From an alpha proteobacterium BAL199 (lineage in GTDB: Bacteria; Pseudomonadota; Alphaproteobacteria; Thalassobaculales; Thalassobaculaceae): a stretch of DNA of 64,000 bases. Below are positions 42,210 to 51,303 of this stretch, in pieces; position 1 is the first letter of the stretch; each line of letters begins with the position of its first letter. The notes below the pieces were generated by a model. That model ran no database searches and was not told the origin of the DNA. It was given only the letters and a program-made list of their open reading frames with translations. The stretch spans positions 124,001 to 188,000 of the forward strand of contig ABHC01000011.1 of NCBI GenBank assembly GCA_000171835.1, given 5' to 3'. The position numbers and the translations under genes are program-made.

Positions 42210-42273
42210 CGGCTGTCAATAGGTGCTGAACAGGCAGAAATCCGCGCCACAATGGCCGGGCACCCAAAGGCTG

Positions 42274-42990
42274 TCAACGCGAGTCGCGGGCGGTCCCGAC
42301 CACGGTCTCCAGAAACGCCAGAACGTCGTCGGCCACATGATGGACGTGGCTCGCCTCGGCGCCGTCGCGGGCCCAATCGTGCTCGGAGCGCAGCCAGACG
42401 GTCTGCATGCCGAGGGCGGCGGCGGGCGCCAAGTTCTTCGCCATATCCTCGACCATCACCGCGTTGGTCGGCTCGATTCCGGCGACCTCGACCAGTTGGG
42501 CATAGGGTCGGGGGTCCGGTTTGGGAACGTAGTCGGCGGCAACGATGTCGAATACCGAGTCGAAATGATGCGCTACGCCAAGCCGGTTCATCACCCGCTC
42601 GGCGTGCGGCACCGAGCCGTTGGTGAACACCAGCTTGCGACCCGGCAAAGCGCCCAGCAGGACGTCGAGCCGTGGCGACGGGTCGATCGGCGTAACGTCG
42701 ATGTCGTGCACGTAGTCGAGGAAAGCGCCGGGCGCGATCCCATGCTCGCTCATCAGCCCCCGCAAGGTCGTGCCGTGCCGCCGGAACAGATCGCGCTGCA
42801 ACTCGCGGGCCGGCTCGTGGTCCAGCTTGAAATGCGACTGGATGAACTCGGTCATCCGCGCTGAAACCTGCATGAACAGATTGCAGCGCGCCGGGTACAA
42901 GGTGTTGTCCAGGTCGAACAGCCAAGTCTCGACCGAGCCGGCATCGAGCCGTCGAATATTGGCCTGGGGCAATGGAGTGTTAACGCTCAT
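42274..42990 (-). CDS. HAD-family pyrimidine 5'-nucleotidase
   Basis: 238 residues from ATG 42990 (a longer frame is shadow of the divergent GGDEF gene). The HAD motifs are ETWLFDLDNTLYPARCNLF (I), KLVFTNGSVPHAERVM (II), and KPDPRPYAQLVE with AVMVEDMAKNLAPAAALGMQTVW (III/IV). The DLDNTLYP form is that of the Sdt1/PyrF-like nucleotidases that dephosphorylate pyrimidine monophosphates. Substrate is inferred from family. Confidence 0.88.
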   Translation of the reverse strand: MSVNTPLPQANIRRLDAGSVETWLFDLDNTLYPARCNLFMQVSARMTEFIQSHFKLDHEPARELQRDLFRRHGTTLRGLMSEHGIAPGAFLDYVHDIDVTPIDPSPRLDVLLGALPGRKLVFTNGSVPHAERVMNRLGVAHHFDSVFDIVAADYVPKPDPRPYAQLVEVAGIEPTNAVMVEDMAKNLAPAAALGMQTVWLRSEHDWARDGAEASHVHHVADDVLAFLETVVGTARDSR

Positions 42991-43044
42991 GCCGCTACAG
43001 TGGCGTCCGCGGGCGTGGCAGGCAAGGACGGGAGGCGGTTGAGG

Positions 43045-44730
43045 ATGGGCGAGGAGGACGGTTTGGCCGCCGATCTGGTCCATTTGATCGACGAAGGGCC
43101 GCTCGGTGACCATCCGGGCCCGATCCTGCTTGTAGACATCGACGGCGAGGTTCTGGCTCGCAACATTCCAGGCGCTCCCCTCGCGCATCGGTTTCTGACG
43201 GGCGAACTGCCGGCGGTCACCGCGATGGTATCGGCTGTCACGGCGGGAACCGGGTCGCAGAGTTTCAAGATTTCAGACGAGGACACCGGCCGGACGATCG
43301 ATCTGGCCGCGATCCCGGTCAACGATCGGCTGGCCCTGTTGGTCGGTCGCGATGTCTCGCTGGACCACAATCTGCGCGCCGCATTGGTCGATTCCCGGCA
43401 GCGCTACAAGGATCTGGTGGAGATATCCTCCGACTTTGCCTGGGAGACCGGGCCGACCGGGCAGTTTGTCTTCGTCTCGGCGGCTGGCGCCCTCGGATAC
43501 GATCCGGACGAGATGGTCGGTCGATCGGCTGAGACCTTCCTGGTCGTGCCGGAAGGGTTGGCGATCGTCAGCCCGTTCGACACGCGCGAACCGGTGCAGG
43601 GCGTGGAAGTGCGGTTTCGCCGGGTTGATGGCGGCGTCTCGACCCTGGAGGCGTCGGCGGCGCCGTTGTTCGATGATCAGGGTCGTTGGAGCGGTGCGCG
43701 CGGGGTTTGCCGCGATGTCACCGAAGCCCGATTGCGCGATCTGGCGCTCAGCCGGGCCCGCAGCCGTGAGCGGCTGACGACGTACATCGTACGCACCATA
43801 CGCGATGAGGTTGAGCCGGATCGCATGCTGGATGCGGCTGCCGAAGCGTTGACACGGGCGCTCTCGGCGGATGGCTGTTCGCTGTTCCGGATTGTGCCCG
43901 GAGCGGGCCTCGACCTCGCCGTGCGGATCGGCGAGAGCGTGCCGTCCCGTGTGATCGACGATCTGCGCGAAGCCATTGTCGCCACGCGGGATCCGGTCCT
44001 GGCCGAGATCGAGGAGGGAGCAGCGCTCGCGCACCAGCTCTCGTATCACCAGGAGATGAACGGCACCGTGGTTCTGTGGCGGTCCGGGGCGACCGCCGTC
44101 TGGGATGAGGAGGAGGTGGCGCTGCTGGTCGAGGTGGCCGATCAGCTTGGCATCGCGTTGCAGCAGGTTGCCGCCCACGAGCATCTGCGGACGCTGTCAT
44201 CGGTCGACGCGATGACCGGCCTGCTGAACCGCCGGGCCTTCGACGAGGCGATCACCGCACGCCTGAACCCGTCGACCTCCACTGCCGCGGGGCCGGGGAC
44301 TTTGGTCTATGTCGATCTGGACAACTTCAAGAAGGTCAACGATACCCGAGGCCACCAAGTGGGTGACAAGGCGCTCATCCATCTGGCGGACATCCTGAAG
44401 CGACAGTCTCATACAGGCGATATCGGTGCCCGCCTCGGCGGTGACGAGTTCGCGCTTTGGATGGAAGGAATCGATACCTCGACCGCACCCGAACGGGCGG
44501 AGCGGATCATCGAGATGGGCAAGGAACTTCTGACGTATTCCGGAAGCCCGGATCACCCGATCGGCCTGTCGATCGGGATGGCGGTGTTCGAACCCGGCTC
44601 GGGTGAAACCAGGGAGAATCTGATCGCGCGCGCCGACGCGGTCATGTACGAAATCAAGCGGAGCGGCAAGGGATGGTACCGGCTCGCCGCCGCTCCGGGC
44701 GCCACGGTATCCGATCGCTGCGAGGCCTGA
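43045..44730 (+). CDS. PAS-GAF diguanylate cyclase
   Basis: 561 residues. A PAS domain runs roughly 125-245 (YKDLVEISSDFAWETGPTGQFVFVSAAGALGYDPDEMVGR...GVCRDVTEARLRD), then a GAF domain (about 260-395, DRMLDAAAEALTRALSADGCSLFRIV), then GGDEF (about 405-555) with TLVYVDLDNFKKVND and an intact RLGGDEFALWME active site. It should make cyclic di-GMP; no EAL domain is present. No signal peptide or membrane helix is seen, so it is probably cytoplasmic. Its TGA overlaps the next gene's ATG (TGATG). Confidence 0.9.
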   Translation: MGEEDGLAADLVHLIDEGPLGDHPGPILLVDIDGEVLARNIPGAPLAHRFLTGELPAVTAMVSAVTAGTGSQSFKISDEDTGRTIDLAAIPVNDRLALLVGRDVSLDHNLRAALVDSRQRYKDLVEISSDFAWETGPTGQFVFVSAAGALGYDPDEMVGRSAETFLVVPEGLAIVSPFDTREPVQGVEVRFRRVDGGVSTLEASAAPLFDDQGRWSGARGVCRDVTEARLRDLALSRARSRERLTTYIVRTIRDEVEPDRMLDAAAEALTRALSADGCSLFRIVPGAGLDLAVRIGESVPSRVIDDLREAIVATRDPVLAEIEEGAALAHQLSYHQEMNGTVVLWRSGATAVWDEEEVALLVEVADQLGIALQQVAAHEHLRTLSSVDAMTGLLNRRAFDEAITARLNPSTSTAAGPGTLVYVDLDNFKKVNDTRGHQVGDKALIHLADILKRQSHTGDIGARLGGDEFALWMEGIDTSTAPERAERIIEMGKELLTYSGSPDHPIGLSIGMAVFEPGSGETRENLIARADAVMYEIKRSGKGWYRLAAAPGATVSDRCEA

Positions 44731-46010
44731 TGACTGATACGCCACCTCTCCGTCGCGCCGACGACAATCCGGTCGACGCACGGGCTCTGGAACAAGCGAT
44801 GGTGATCGCCCGCAGCGGCGATGCCGCCGAGCGCCGCAAGCTGGCAGCGCGGGCGGACATGCCACCGGAGCTGCTGTTCTTCCTGGCGGAGGACGCTGAC
44901 GACGGGGTCCGGCGCGCGGTTGCGAAAAACCCATCGACACCGCGCCGTGCCGACACGTTCCTGGCGCGCGATCCGGACGAAACCGTGCGCCAATCGGTGG
45001 CCGTGCGAGTGGCGCTGGACGTAGCCGGTATCGGCAGCGAGCGGCGGTCCCAACACCGCAAGATCACGTTGGAGGTGATGGAGACTCTGGCGCTCGACGC
45101 GGCTGAGAAGGTGCGCAGCCGGCTGTCGAACGCGGTCAAGGACGCAGCCAGCGCGCCACCGGAAGTGATCCGGCGGGTGATCGAGGTTCTGGCTCGCGAC
45201 ACCGCGCTTGAGGTTGCCGGACCAGTCCTGCAGCATTCGCCGCTGCTCTCGGATGAGTTCCTGATCGGGATCATCAAGGCGCCGAGAAACACCGGTGCGG
45301 TTACCGCGGTGTCCCGGCGCGATGGTGTGTCGTCCAGGGTTTCCGACGCGGTTGCCGCCAGCGGCGACGACGCGGCGATTGCCGCGTTGTTGGCTAATGA
45401 TTCCGCCCAGATACGCGAAGCGACGCTCGACAGCCTGATCGATCTGGCGCCGTCGCGCCCGACATGGCACGCGCCGTTGGTGGCACGCCCGAAGCTGTCG
45501 GCCGGCCACGTCGGCAAGCTGGCCCGGTTCGTCGCGATGGCGTTGGTCGAGGAACTGCGCAAGCGCACCGATCTGGATGATGAGGCATCGGCCCAACTCG
45601 CTGACGCCATGAGCAAGCGGATCGAGGAAGCCGGGACTCGCACCACCGCGACCACGGCGGAGGGTACCCGGGCGTTGGCGATGCATGGCCAGGGCCAGCT
45701 CGACGAGATGGCCCTGGGCGAGGCGTTGACCGCCGGCCGACGGGCCTTCGTCATTGCCGCGCTGTCGGTCCGGTCGGGTCTGACCGAGGCGGTCGTGCAT
45801 TCGATGATGAGCTCGGGCAACGCAAAGGCCGTGACGGCGCTGTCGTGGAAGGCGGGCATGTCCATGGAGTTCGCCGAACAACTCCAGCTTCGTCTGGCCT
45901 ATATCGAGCCCAAGGATGTGCTGCGCGCGACCTACGGCACGCGGTATCCGCTGGAAGACGAGCAATTGGAGTGGCAGATCAAGATGGCGGCCGAAGGCGG
46001 CGCCCAATAG
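44730..46010 (+). CDS. DUF2336 protein (HEAT-like repeats)
   Basis: 426 residues of helical repeats: AERRKLAARADMPPELLFFLAEDADDGVRRAVAKNPSTPRRADTFLARDPDETVRQSVAVRVA, typical of DUF2336 proteins of Alphaproteobacteria. Related proteins have been tied to cyclic di-GMP signalling. The start codon overlaps the stop of the diguanylate cyclase gene, so the two are co-translated and likely act together. Confidence 0.87.
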   Translation: MTDTPPLRRADDNPVDARALEQAMVIARSGDAAERRKLAARADMPPELLFFLAEDADDGVRRAVAKNPSTPRRADTFLARDPDETVRQSVAVRVALDVAGIGSERRSQHRKITLEVMETLALDAAEKVRSRLSNAVKDAASAPPEVIRRVIEVLARDTALEVAGPVLQHSPLLSDEFLIGIIKAPRNTGAVTAVSRRDGVSSRVSDAVAASGDDAAIAALLANDSAQIREATLDSLIDLAPSRPTWHAPLVARPKLSAGHVGKLARFVAMALVEELRKRTDLDDEASAQLADAMSKRIEEAGTRTTATTAEGTRALAMHGQGQLDEMALGEALTAGRRAFVIAALSVRSGLTEAVVHSMMSSGNAKAVTALSWKAGMSMEFAEQLQLRLAYIEPKDVLRATYGTRYPLEDEQLEWQIKMAAEGGAQ

Positions 46011-46019
46011 GGGTGTTTT

Positions 46020-46040
46020 AGGAAGGCCTCCGGCCTGCCT
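46020..46040. terminator. Weak convergent hairpin between the DUF2336 gene and argB
   Basis: AGGAAGGCC - TCC - GGCCTGCCT forms a nearly perfect 9-bp stem between two convergent genes. There is no strong T-run on either side, so this is only a possible terminator. Confidence 0.35.
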
Positions 46041-46947
46041 AGTCCCGCCGGATCCAGGTGCCCATGCCGTGGCTGGTGAACAGTTCCAGCAGCACGCCGT
46101 GCTGCACCCGGCCGTCTATGATCACGGCACCCTCGGCACCACCCTGCACGGCCTCGATGCAGGTCTCGATCTTCGGGATCATTCCGCCGGAGATCGTGCC
46201 ATCGGCGATCAGCGCGCGGGCTTCGGCGACCGACAGTTCCGGCATCAGCCGGCCTTCCTTGTCGAGCACGCCCTCGACGTCGGTCAGCAGCATGAAGCGG
46301 ATGGCGTCGACCGCGGCGGCAACCGCGCCGGCCGCGGTGTCGGCGTTGATGTTGAAGGTTTCGCCGTTCTCGCCGGCGCCGATCGGGGCCACCACCGGGA
46401 TCAGGTCCTGAGCGACCAGCCGGCGCAGCATATCGCCCTCGACCTTCGTCGGCTCGCCAACGAAGCCCAGGTCCAGCACCTTCTCGATGTTGCTGTCGGG
46501 GTCGACCTTGGTGCGGCGCAGCTGCCGTGCCTGGATCAGGTTGCCATCCTTGCCGGACAGGCCGATGGCACGCCCGCCGGCGGCGTTGATGGCGGCGACG
46601 ATGCCTTTGTTGATGGCACCGGACAGCACCATCTCGACGATCTCGACGGTCGCCTGGTCGGTGACCCGCAGGCCGTCGACGAATTCACTCTTGATGGCCA
46701 GCCGTTCCAGCATGCGGCCGATCTGCGGGCCACCGCCGTGGACGACGATCGGGTGCATGCCGACCTGCTTCATCAGCACGATGTCGGCGGCAAATTTCCG
46801 TGCCAGATCGTCGTTGCCCATGGCGTGACCGCCGTACTTCACAACGACGGTCTGATCGTTGTAGCGGCGCATGAACGGCAGCGCCTCGGTCAGGATTCCG
46901 GCCTTGGAGAGCCATTCGGCCCGGCGTTTGAGGTCGATCCGTTTCAT
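46039..46947 (-). CDS. argB: Acetylglutamate kinase
   Basis: 302 residues, second step of arginine synthesis. Motifs: [46 protein letters not shown] for ATP and substrate binding, and [38 protein letters not shown] near the end. It is separated from engB by 106 bp and converges on the DUF2336 gene. Confidence 0.96.
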   Translation of the reverse strand: MKRIDLKRRAEWLSKAGILTEALPFMRRYNDQTVVVKYGGHAMGNDDLARKFAADIVLMKQVGMHPIVVHGGGPQIGRMLERLAIKSEFVDGLRVTDQATVEIVEMVLSGAINKGIVAAINAAGGRAIGLSGKDGNLIQARQLRRTKVDPDSNIEKVLDLGFVGEPTKVEGDMLRRLVAQDLIPVVAPIGAGENGETFNINADTAAGAVAAAVDAIRFMLLTDVEGVLDKEGRLMPELSVAEARALIADGTISGGMIPKIETCIEAVQGGAEGAVIIDGRVQHGVLLELFTSHGMGTWIRRD

Positions 46948-47053
46948 GAGGCGGTCCCGCTGGCGACGATGCGGTGAATAGAGCGCAAATTTACGCTGCA
47001 GCGCAACCCTGCGCTGGGCACCAATCCATCAAGAGAAACTCGGGTCGCCGCCG

Positions 47054-47698
47054 TCAGATGGCGAAGCGGGCGAGTTCAGCGCGCAACTCGGCAATGCCAT
47101 CGCCTGAGAAGCTGCTGGTCGCCCGGATCTGCGGGTGGGCCGCCGGTCGTTTGGCGAGTGCTGCGCCGAGGGATTCAATCAACTCAGCCAGCTCCGACGG
47201 CTTCGGCTTGTCGGCCTTGGTCAGAATGATCTGGTACGACAGTGCCGCCCGATCGAACAGGTCCATCGCCTCGTTGTCGATGTCCTTCGGCCCGTGCCGG
47301 GAGTCGATCAACAGGTTGACCCGATGCAGGCTGGTGCGGCCGCGCAGATAGGCGAACAGCGTGTCGGTCCACAGCTGCACCTTGGTCTTTGAGACCTTGG
47401 CGTAGCCGTAACCGGGCAGGTCGACGAGCTGCAGCCGGCTGCCCAAGTCGAAGAAGATCAGTTCCTGGGTCCGTCCGGGCGTATTGGACGTGCGGGCCAG
47501 CGACTTCCGGCCGGTCAGCGCGTTCACCAAACTCGACTTGCCGACGTTGGAACGGCCGGCGAACGCCACTTCCGGCAGGCCGAGCGGCGGCAATTGCTGG
47601 GTCGTGGCGGCCGCCCACTTGAACGTGCATTCCTGGGCGAACAGGACCCGCGCCGCCTCGATCTCGGCGGCTGAGAACTCCGGGTCCGCTTCGGTCAC
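47054..47698 (-). CDS. engB: Ribosome biogenesis GTPase EngB/YihA
   Basis: 214 residues from a GTG at 47698 overlapping the yidC stop (GTGA). G motifs: [21 protein letters not shown] (G1), TSNTPGRTQ (G2), [12 protein letters not shown] (G3), ILTKADK (G4). It acts in large-subunit assembly. It is the last gene of the rpmH-rnpA-yidD-yidC-engB unit. Confidence 0.95.
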   Translation of the reverse strand: MTEADPEFSAAEIEAARVLFAQECTFKWAAATTQQLPPLGLPEVAFAGRSNVGKSSLVNALTGRKSLARTSNTPGRTQELIFFDLGSRLQLVDLPGYGYAKVSKTKVQLWTDTLFAYLRGRTSLHRVNLLIDSRHGPKDIDNEAMDLFDRAALSYQIILTKADKPKPSELAELIESLGAALAKRPAAHPQIRATSSFSGDGIAELRAELARFAI

Positions 47699-49449
47699 GA
47701 CAGGACCTTTTTGATGCCCATGCGGCGCATGATGATCCACTGCTGGGTGATCGACAGCAGGTTGTTCCAGGTCCAGTAGATCACCAACCCGGCGGCGAAA
47801 TGCCCGAGCAGGAAAGTGAACATCAGCGGCAGGAACATGAATATCTTCGCCTGCACTGGGTCGGCCGGGGCCGGGTTCAGTTTTTGCTGCAGGAACATGG
47901 TGATGCCCATCAGCACCGGCCAGATGCCGATCATCAGGAACTGCGGCGGGTCCCACGGGATCACACCGAGCAGGTTGAAGATCGTGGTCGGGTCGGGCGC
48001 CGACAGGTCCTTGATCCAGCCGTAGAACGGCGCGTGCCGCATCTCGATGTTGACGAACAAGGTCTTGTACAGCGCGAAGAAAACCGGGATCTGGATCACG
48101 ATCGGCAGACAGCCGGCGGCCGGGTTGACCTTCTCGCGCTTGTACAGCGCCATCATCTCATCGTTCAGACGCTGGCGGTCGTCACCGTGCTTCTCGCGCA
48201 TCTCCTGGAGTTTCGGCGTCAGCGCCTTCATCTTGGCCATCGACGCGTACGACTTGTTGGCGAGCGGGAAGAACAGCAGCTTGACGCAGATCGTCAGCCC
48301 GAGGATCGCGAGGCCGAAGTTGCCGAGCAGGGCGTGCAGCCATGTCAGCACGTAGAAGAACGGCTTGGTCAGGAAGTAGAACCAGCCGAAGTCGATCGCG
48401 AGGTCGAAGTTCGCGACGCCGTACTGCTCCTCGTAGCGGTCGAGCACCTTGACCAGCTTGGCGCCGGCGAACAGCCGGTTCTCGGTCGAGGCGGTTTCAC
48501 CGGCTGCGATCGATGTCGCTTCACCCAGGAAGTCGACCTGGTAGCGGTCGCTCTGGTTGCGAACGCTGTGCCGGAAATTGTAGTTCCACGTCTGCCCCTG
48601 GCCGGGCACCAGGGCAGCGAGCCAGTACTTGTCGGTGATGCCGATCCAGCCGCCGGTTGCAGCGCGCTGGACGTCTCCGTCCTCGCGCAGGTCGGAATAG
48701 TTGATCTCGGTCAGCGTGTCGTTGAACACGCCGAGCGGCCCTTCGTGCAAGATGTAGAAGTCCAGGGTCTCGGGCGTGCCGCCGCGGCTGATCAGCCCGT
48801 AGGGATAGAGCGTGATCGCATCGGTGCTTTTGTTGACCACGCGCTGCGACACCGTGAACATGTAGTCCTTATCGATCGCGATGGTGCGTTCGAAAGTCTG
48901 GCCCTGACCGTTCGACCAGGACAGCGTCACCGGCCTTTCCGGGGTCAGCGTGGTCGAGTCGGTGGTCCAGATTGTCTCCGGAGTCGGGACTGCGACTGAC
49001 GAGCCGCTGGCCGCCACCCAGCCGAATTCGGCGTAATAGGGGTGCTTCAGCCCAGTCGGATCGAGCAGATGGATCGGCGGGCTCTTGGGGTCGATGGTGA
49101 CGCGGTAGTCGGTCAGGACGACATCGTCGATGCGCGCGCCCTTCAGCGCGATCGATCCCTGCACCCGAGGCGTGCTGATGGTGATGCGCGGCGACAGCGC
49201 CAGGGCGGCCTCGCGGCTCTCACCAGCGGTCTGGCCGGCGCTGTCCCGGGCAGCGCCGGGAGCGGACGGCGCGGTGCTCTGTCCGGGCACAGGAACGCTG
49301 GATCCGTCGGCCTGCGAGGTCTGACCCTGTTGCTGAGCCTGCTGCTGGCGCTGCTGGTCGATCTTCGGGCGTTCCACCAGGAACTGGAACCCGAGCAAGA
49401 TCAGCACGGACAGCACGATCGCAAGGATCATGTTCTTTTGGTCGGTCAT
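47695..49449 (-). CDS. yidC: Membrane protein insertase YidC
   Basis: 584 residues. An N-terminal TM ([19 protein letters not shown]), a Gln-rich linker, a large periplasmic P1 domain (to about residue 350) with [31 protein letters not shown], and the conserved five-helix core with [66 protein letters not shown]. It inserts proteins into the inner membrane with or without SecYEG. Upstream it overlaps yidD by 4 bp. Confidence 0.96.
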   Translation of the reverse strand: MTDQKNMILAIVLSVLILLGFQFLVERPKIDQQRQQQAQQQGQTSQADGSSVPVPGQSTAPSAPGAARDSAGQTAGESREAALALSPRITISTPRVQGSIALKGARIDDVVLTDYRVTIDPKSPPIHLLDPTGLKHPYYAEFGWVAASGSSVAVPTPETIWTTDSTTLTPERPVTLSWSNGQGQTFERTIAIDKDYMFTVSQRVVNKSTDAITLYPYGLISRGGTPETLDFYILHEGPLGVFNDTLTEINYSDLREDGDVQRAATGGWIGITDKYWLAALVPGQGQTWNYNFRHSVRNQSDRYQVDFLGEATSIAAGETASTENRLFAGAKLVKVLDRYEEQYGVANFDLAIDFGWFYFLTKPFFYVLTWLHALLGNFGLAILGLTICVKLLFFPLANKSYASMAKMKALTPKLQEMREKHGDDRQRLNDEMMALYKREKVNPAAGCLPIVIQIPVFFALYKTLFVNIEMRHAPFYGWIKDLSAPDPTTIFNLLGVIPWDPPQFLMIGIWPVLMGITMFLQQKLNPAPADPVQAKIFMFLPLMFTFLLGHFAAGLVIYWTWNNLLSITQQWIIMRRMGIKKVLS

Positions 49450-49730
49450 CGCGGGGATCCGTCGGTGAGGCCGCGCGTCGGCAGCGTGAACGTTTGGTCG
49501 AGATCGATGGTGGCCAGCGGCGGCACCGGATCGTACCCGTCGCTACCCCACGGATGGCAGCGTAGCAAGCGCCGAGCCGCGAGTGCTAAGCCGCGCAACG
49601 GCCCGTGCACAGCGATCGCCTCCAGGGCGTAGGCCGAACAACTCGGCGCAAACCGGCAGGCCGGACCGAGCAGCGGGGACAGCAGGAGCCGGTAGGCGTG
49701 GATCGGGGCGCTGATCAGCGCGCGGATCAC
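49446..49730 (-). CDS. yidD: Membrane protein insertion efficiency factor YidD
   Basis: 94 residues with the YidD core [58 protein letters not shown], including the Cys-rich CRFxPSCSxY motif. It is located between rnpA and yidC, overlapping both by 4 bp. Confidence 0.95.
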   Translation of the reverse strand: MIRALISAPIHAYRLLLSPLLGPACRFAPSCSAYALEAIAVHGPLRGLALAARRLLRCHPWGSDGYDPVPPLATIDLDQTFTLPTRGLTDGSPR

Positions 49731-50107
49731 GATCGCCGCCCTTTGCCTGAGCGGGCGCGGTCGAGAGCTTTGCCGAGATCGGCCAGCAATTCGTCATAGG
49801 TCCGCTCGGCGGTACCGGCCCGCGCGATTAGCACATAGTCGAATCCCGCCTCGGCGCGTGCCGACAGAACGTCGGTCACTGCCGCGCGCAAACGACGACG
49901 GGAACGATTGCGGACCACCGCATTGCCGACCTTGCGGCTGGCGGTAAAACCGACGCGCGGACGCGTATCGTCACCGGTTTCGTCGGGCGACCGGCGCCGA
50001 ACCTGGAGAACCAGGCCGGGAGCCACGGCTTTCACGCCACGAGCGGCGCGCAGGAAATCGGCGCGGCTGAGAAGCCGCGACAATGCAGGTGCGCCGGTCG
50101 TTCGCAT
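49727..50107 (-). CDS. rnpA: Ribonuclease P protein component
   Basis: 126 residues. [25 protein letters not shown] and [27 protein letters not shown] carry the RNR motif ([14 protein letters not shown]) that binds the RNase P RNA. It lies 30 bp downstream of rpmH. Confidence 0.94.
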   Translation of the reverse strand: MRTTGAPALSRLLSRADFLRAARGVKAVAPGLVLQVRRRSPDETGDDTRPRVGFTASRKVGNAVVRNRSRRRLRAAVTDVLSARAEAGFDYVLIARAGTAERTYDELLADLGKALDRARSGKGRRS

Positions 50108-50137
50108 CGCTTCACCGTTCGACGCCGTCGAACGGTA

Positions 50138-50272
50138 TCAGGCGGAAAGGCGCTTGCGACCCTTGGATCGGCGGGTGGCGATCACGCGGCGGCCACCGAC
50201 GGTGGCCATTCGCGAGCGAAAGCCATGCCGACGCTTGCGGACCAGGACGCTAGGTTGATAGGTGCGCTTCAC
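50138..50272 (-). CDS. rpmH: 50S ribosomal protein L34
   Basis: A 44-residue protein read on the minus strand from a GTG at 50272: [20 protein letters not shown], then [24 protein letters not shown]. This is the complete, standard-length L34. The GTG start is supported because the family always begins MKRTxQPS and no ATG is available. It heads the rnpA-yidD-yidC-engB operon. Confidence 0.95.
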   Translation of the reverse strand: MKRTYQPSVLVRKRRHGFRSRMATVGGRRVIATRRSKGRKRLSA

Positions 50273-50365
50273 GGGAAGTCTCCGTCACGTCGACGTGCCA
50301 TAGGTTTGGCGAGGGCGCGTGTATATCGGCTGTACCGCGCCGAGTCAACGCCCAGGCTGACAGCG

Positions 50366-50959
50366 TTACAGGGCCTGCCGTGCCCGCAGCGCCTGGGCGA
50401 GTGTTCCGTCGTCCAGATAGTCCAACTCGCCACCGACCGGGACCCCGTGAGCCAGGCGCGAAACCTTCACGCCGGTCGACGCCAGCCGGTCGGCGAGATA
50501 GTGCGCGGTGGTCTGGCCGTCGACCGTGGCGTTCATCGCCAGGATCACCTCGTTCACCGCCGGGTCGGCGGCACGCAGGACCAGCCCGTCGACGTTCAGG
50601 TCACCCGGTCCGATCCCGTCGAGAGCCGACAGCACGCCGCCGATCACATGGTAGCGGCCCTTGAAGGCGACGGCACGCTCCAGCGCCCACACGTCTGCCA
50701 CGTCCTCGACCACACAGATCGCCTGCGGGTCGCGGCGCGGGTCGCTGCAGATGCCGCACGGGTCGACGGTGTCGAGGTTGCCGCAGGTGGTGCACGGCCG
50801 GACCGAGCGGGCAGCGGCGGCCAGCGCTTCGGCCAGCGGCAGCATCAGGGAGTCCCGTCGTTTCATCAGATGCAGGATGGCGCGCCGGGCCGACCGGGGC
50901 CCGAGGCCCGGCAACTTCGCCAGAAACTGCATTGCACGGTCGAGTTCGCCGACAGCCAC
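50366..50959 (-). CDS. recR: Recombination protein RecR
   Basis: 197 residues: a helix-hairpin-helix ([22 protein letters not shown]), a zinc finger ([16 protein letters not shown]), and a Toprim domain ([42 protein letters not shown]). It works with RecF/RecO in gap repair. It follows ybaB and dnaX in the common dnaX-ybaB-recR order. Confidence 0.96.
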   Translation of the reverse strand: MAVGELDRAMQFLAKLPGLGPRSARRAILHLMKRRDSLMLPLAEALAAAARSVRPCTTCGNLDTVDPCGICSDPRRDPQAICVVEDVADVWALERAVAFKGRYHVIGGVLSALDGIGPGDLNVDGLVLRAADPAVNEVILAMNATVDGQTTAHYLADRLASTGVKVSRLAHGVPVGGELDYLDDGTLAQALRARQAL

Positions 50960-50972
50960 GGCCAGCAGCCTC

Positions 50973-51296
50973 TCAGAACGGCAGCTTGAAGCCGGGCGGC
51001 AGGCTAAGCCCGCCTGTCAGGCTCTGCATCTCCTCGGCCGAGCGGGCGTCGGCCTTGCCCCGCGCGTCGTTGATCGCGGCGACCAGCAGGTCTTCCAGGA
51101 CCTCGGTCTCGGCCGGATCGACCAGCGCGCGATCGATCGTGACCTTGCGGGCTTCGCCCTTGCCGGTGAGCACGACCTCGACCATGCCGCCGCCGGAACG
51201 GCCGGTGACCTCAAGAGCGGACAGCCGCTCCTGCATCTCCTGCACCTTGCCCTGCATTTCCTGAGCCTGCTTCATGAGCTGGCCGAGGTTTTTCAT
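50973..51296 (-). CDS. ybaB: YbaB/EbfC-family nucleoid-associated protein
   Basis: 107 residues from ATG 51296: [26 protein letters not shown], then [32 protein letters not shown], and a Pro-rich tail ending LPPGFKLPF. This is the normal length for the family, a homodimeric DNA-binding protein. It lies 7 bp after dnaX and 13 bp before recR. Confidence 0.94.
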   Translation of the reverse strand: MKNLGQLMKQAQEMQGKVQEMQERLSALEVTGRSGGGMVEVVLTGKGEARKVTIDRALVDPAETEVLEDLLVAAINDARGKADARSAEEMQSLTGGLSLPPGFKLPF

Positions 51297-51303
51297 GTCT
51301 GCC

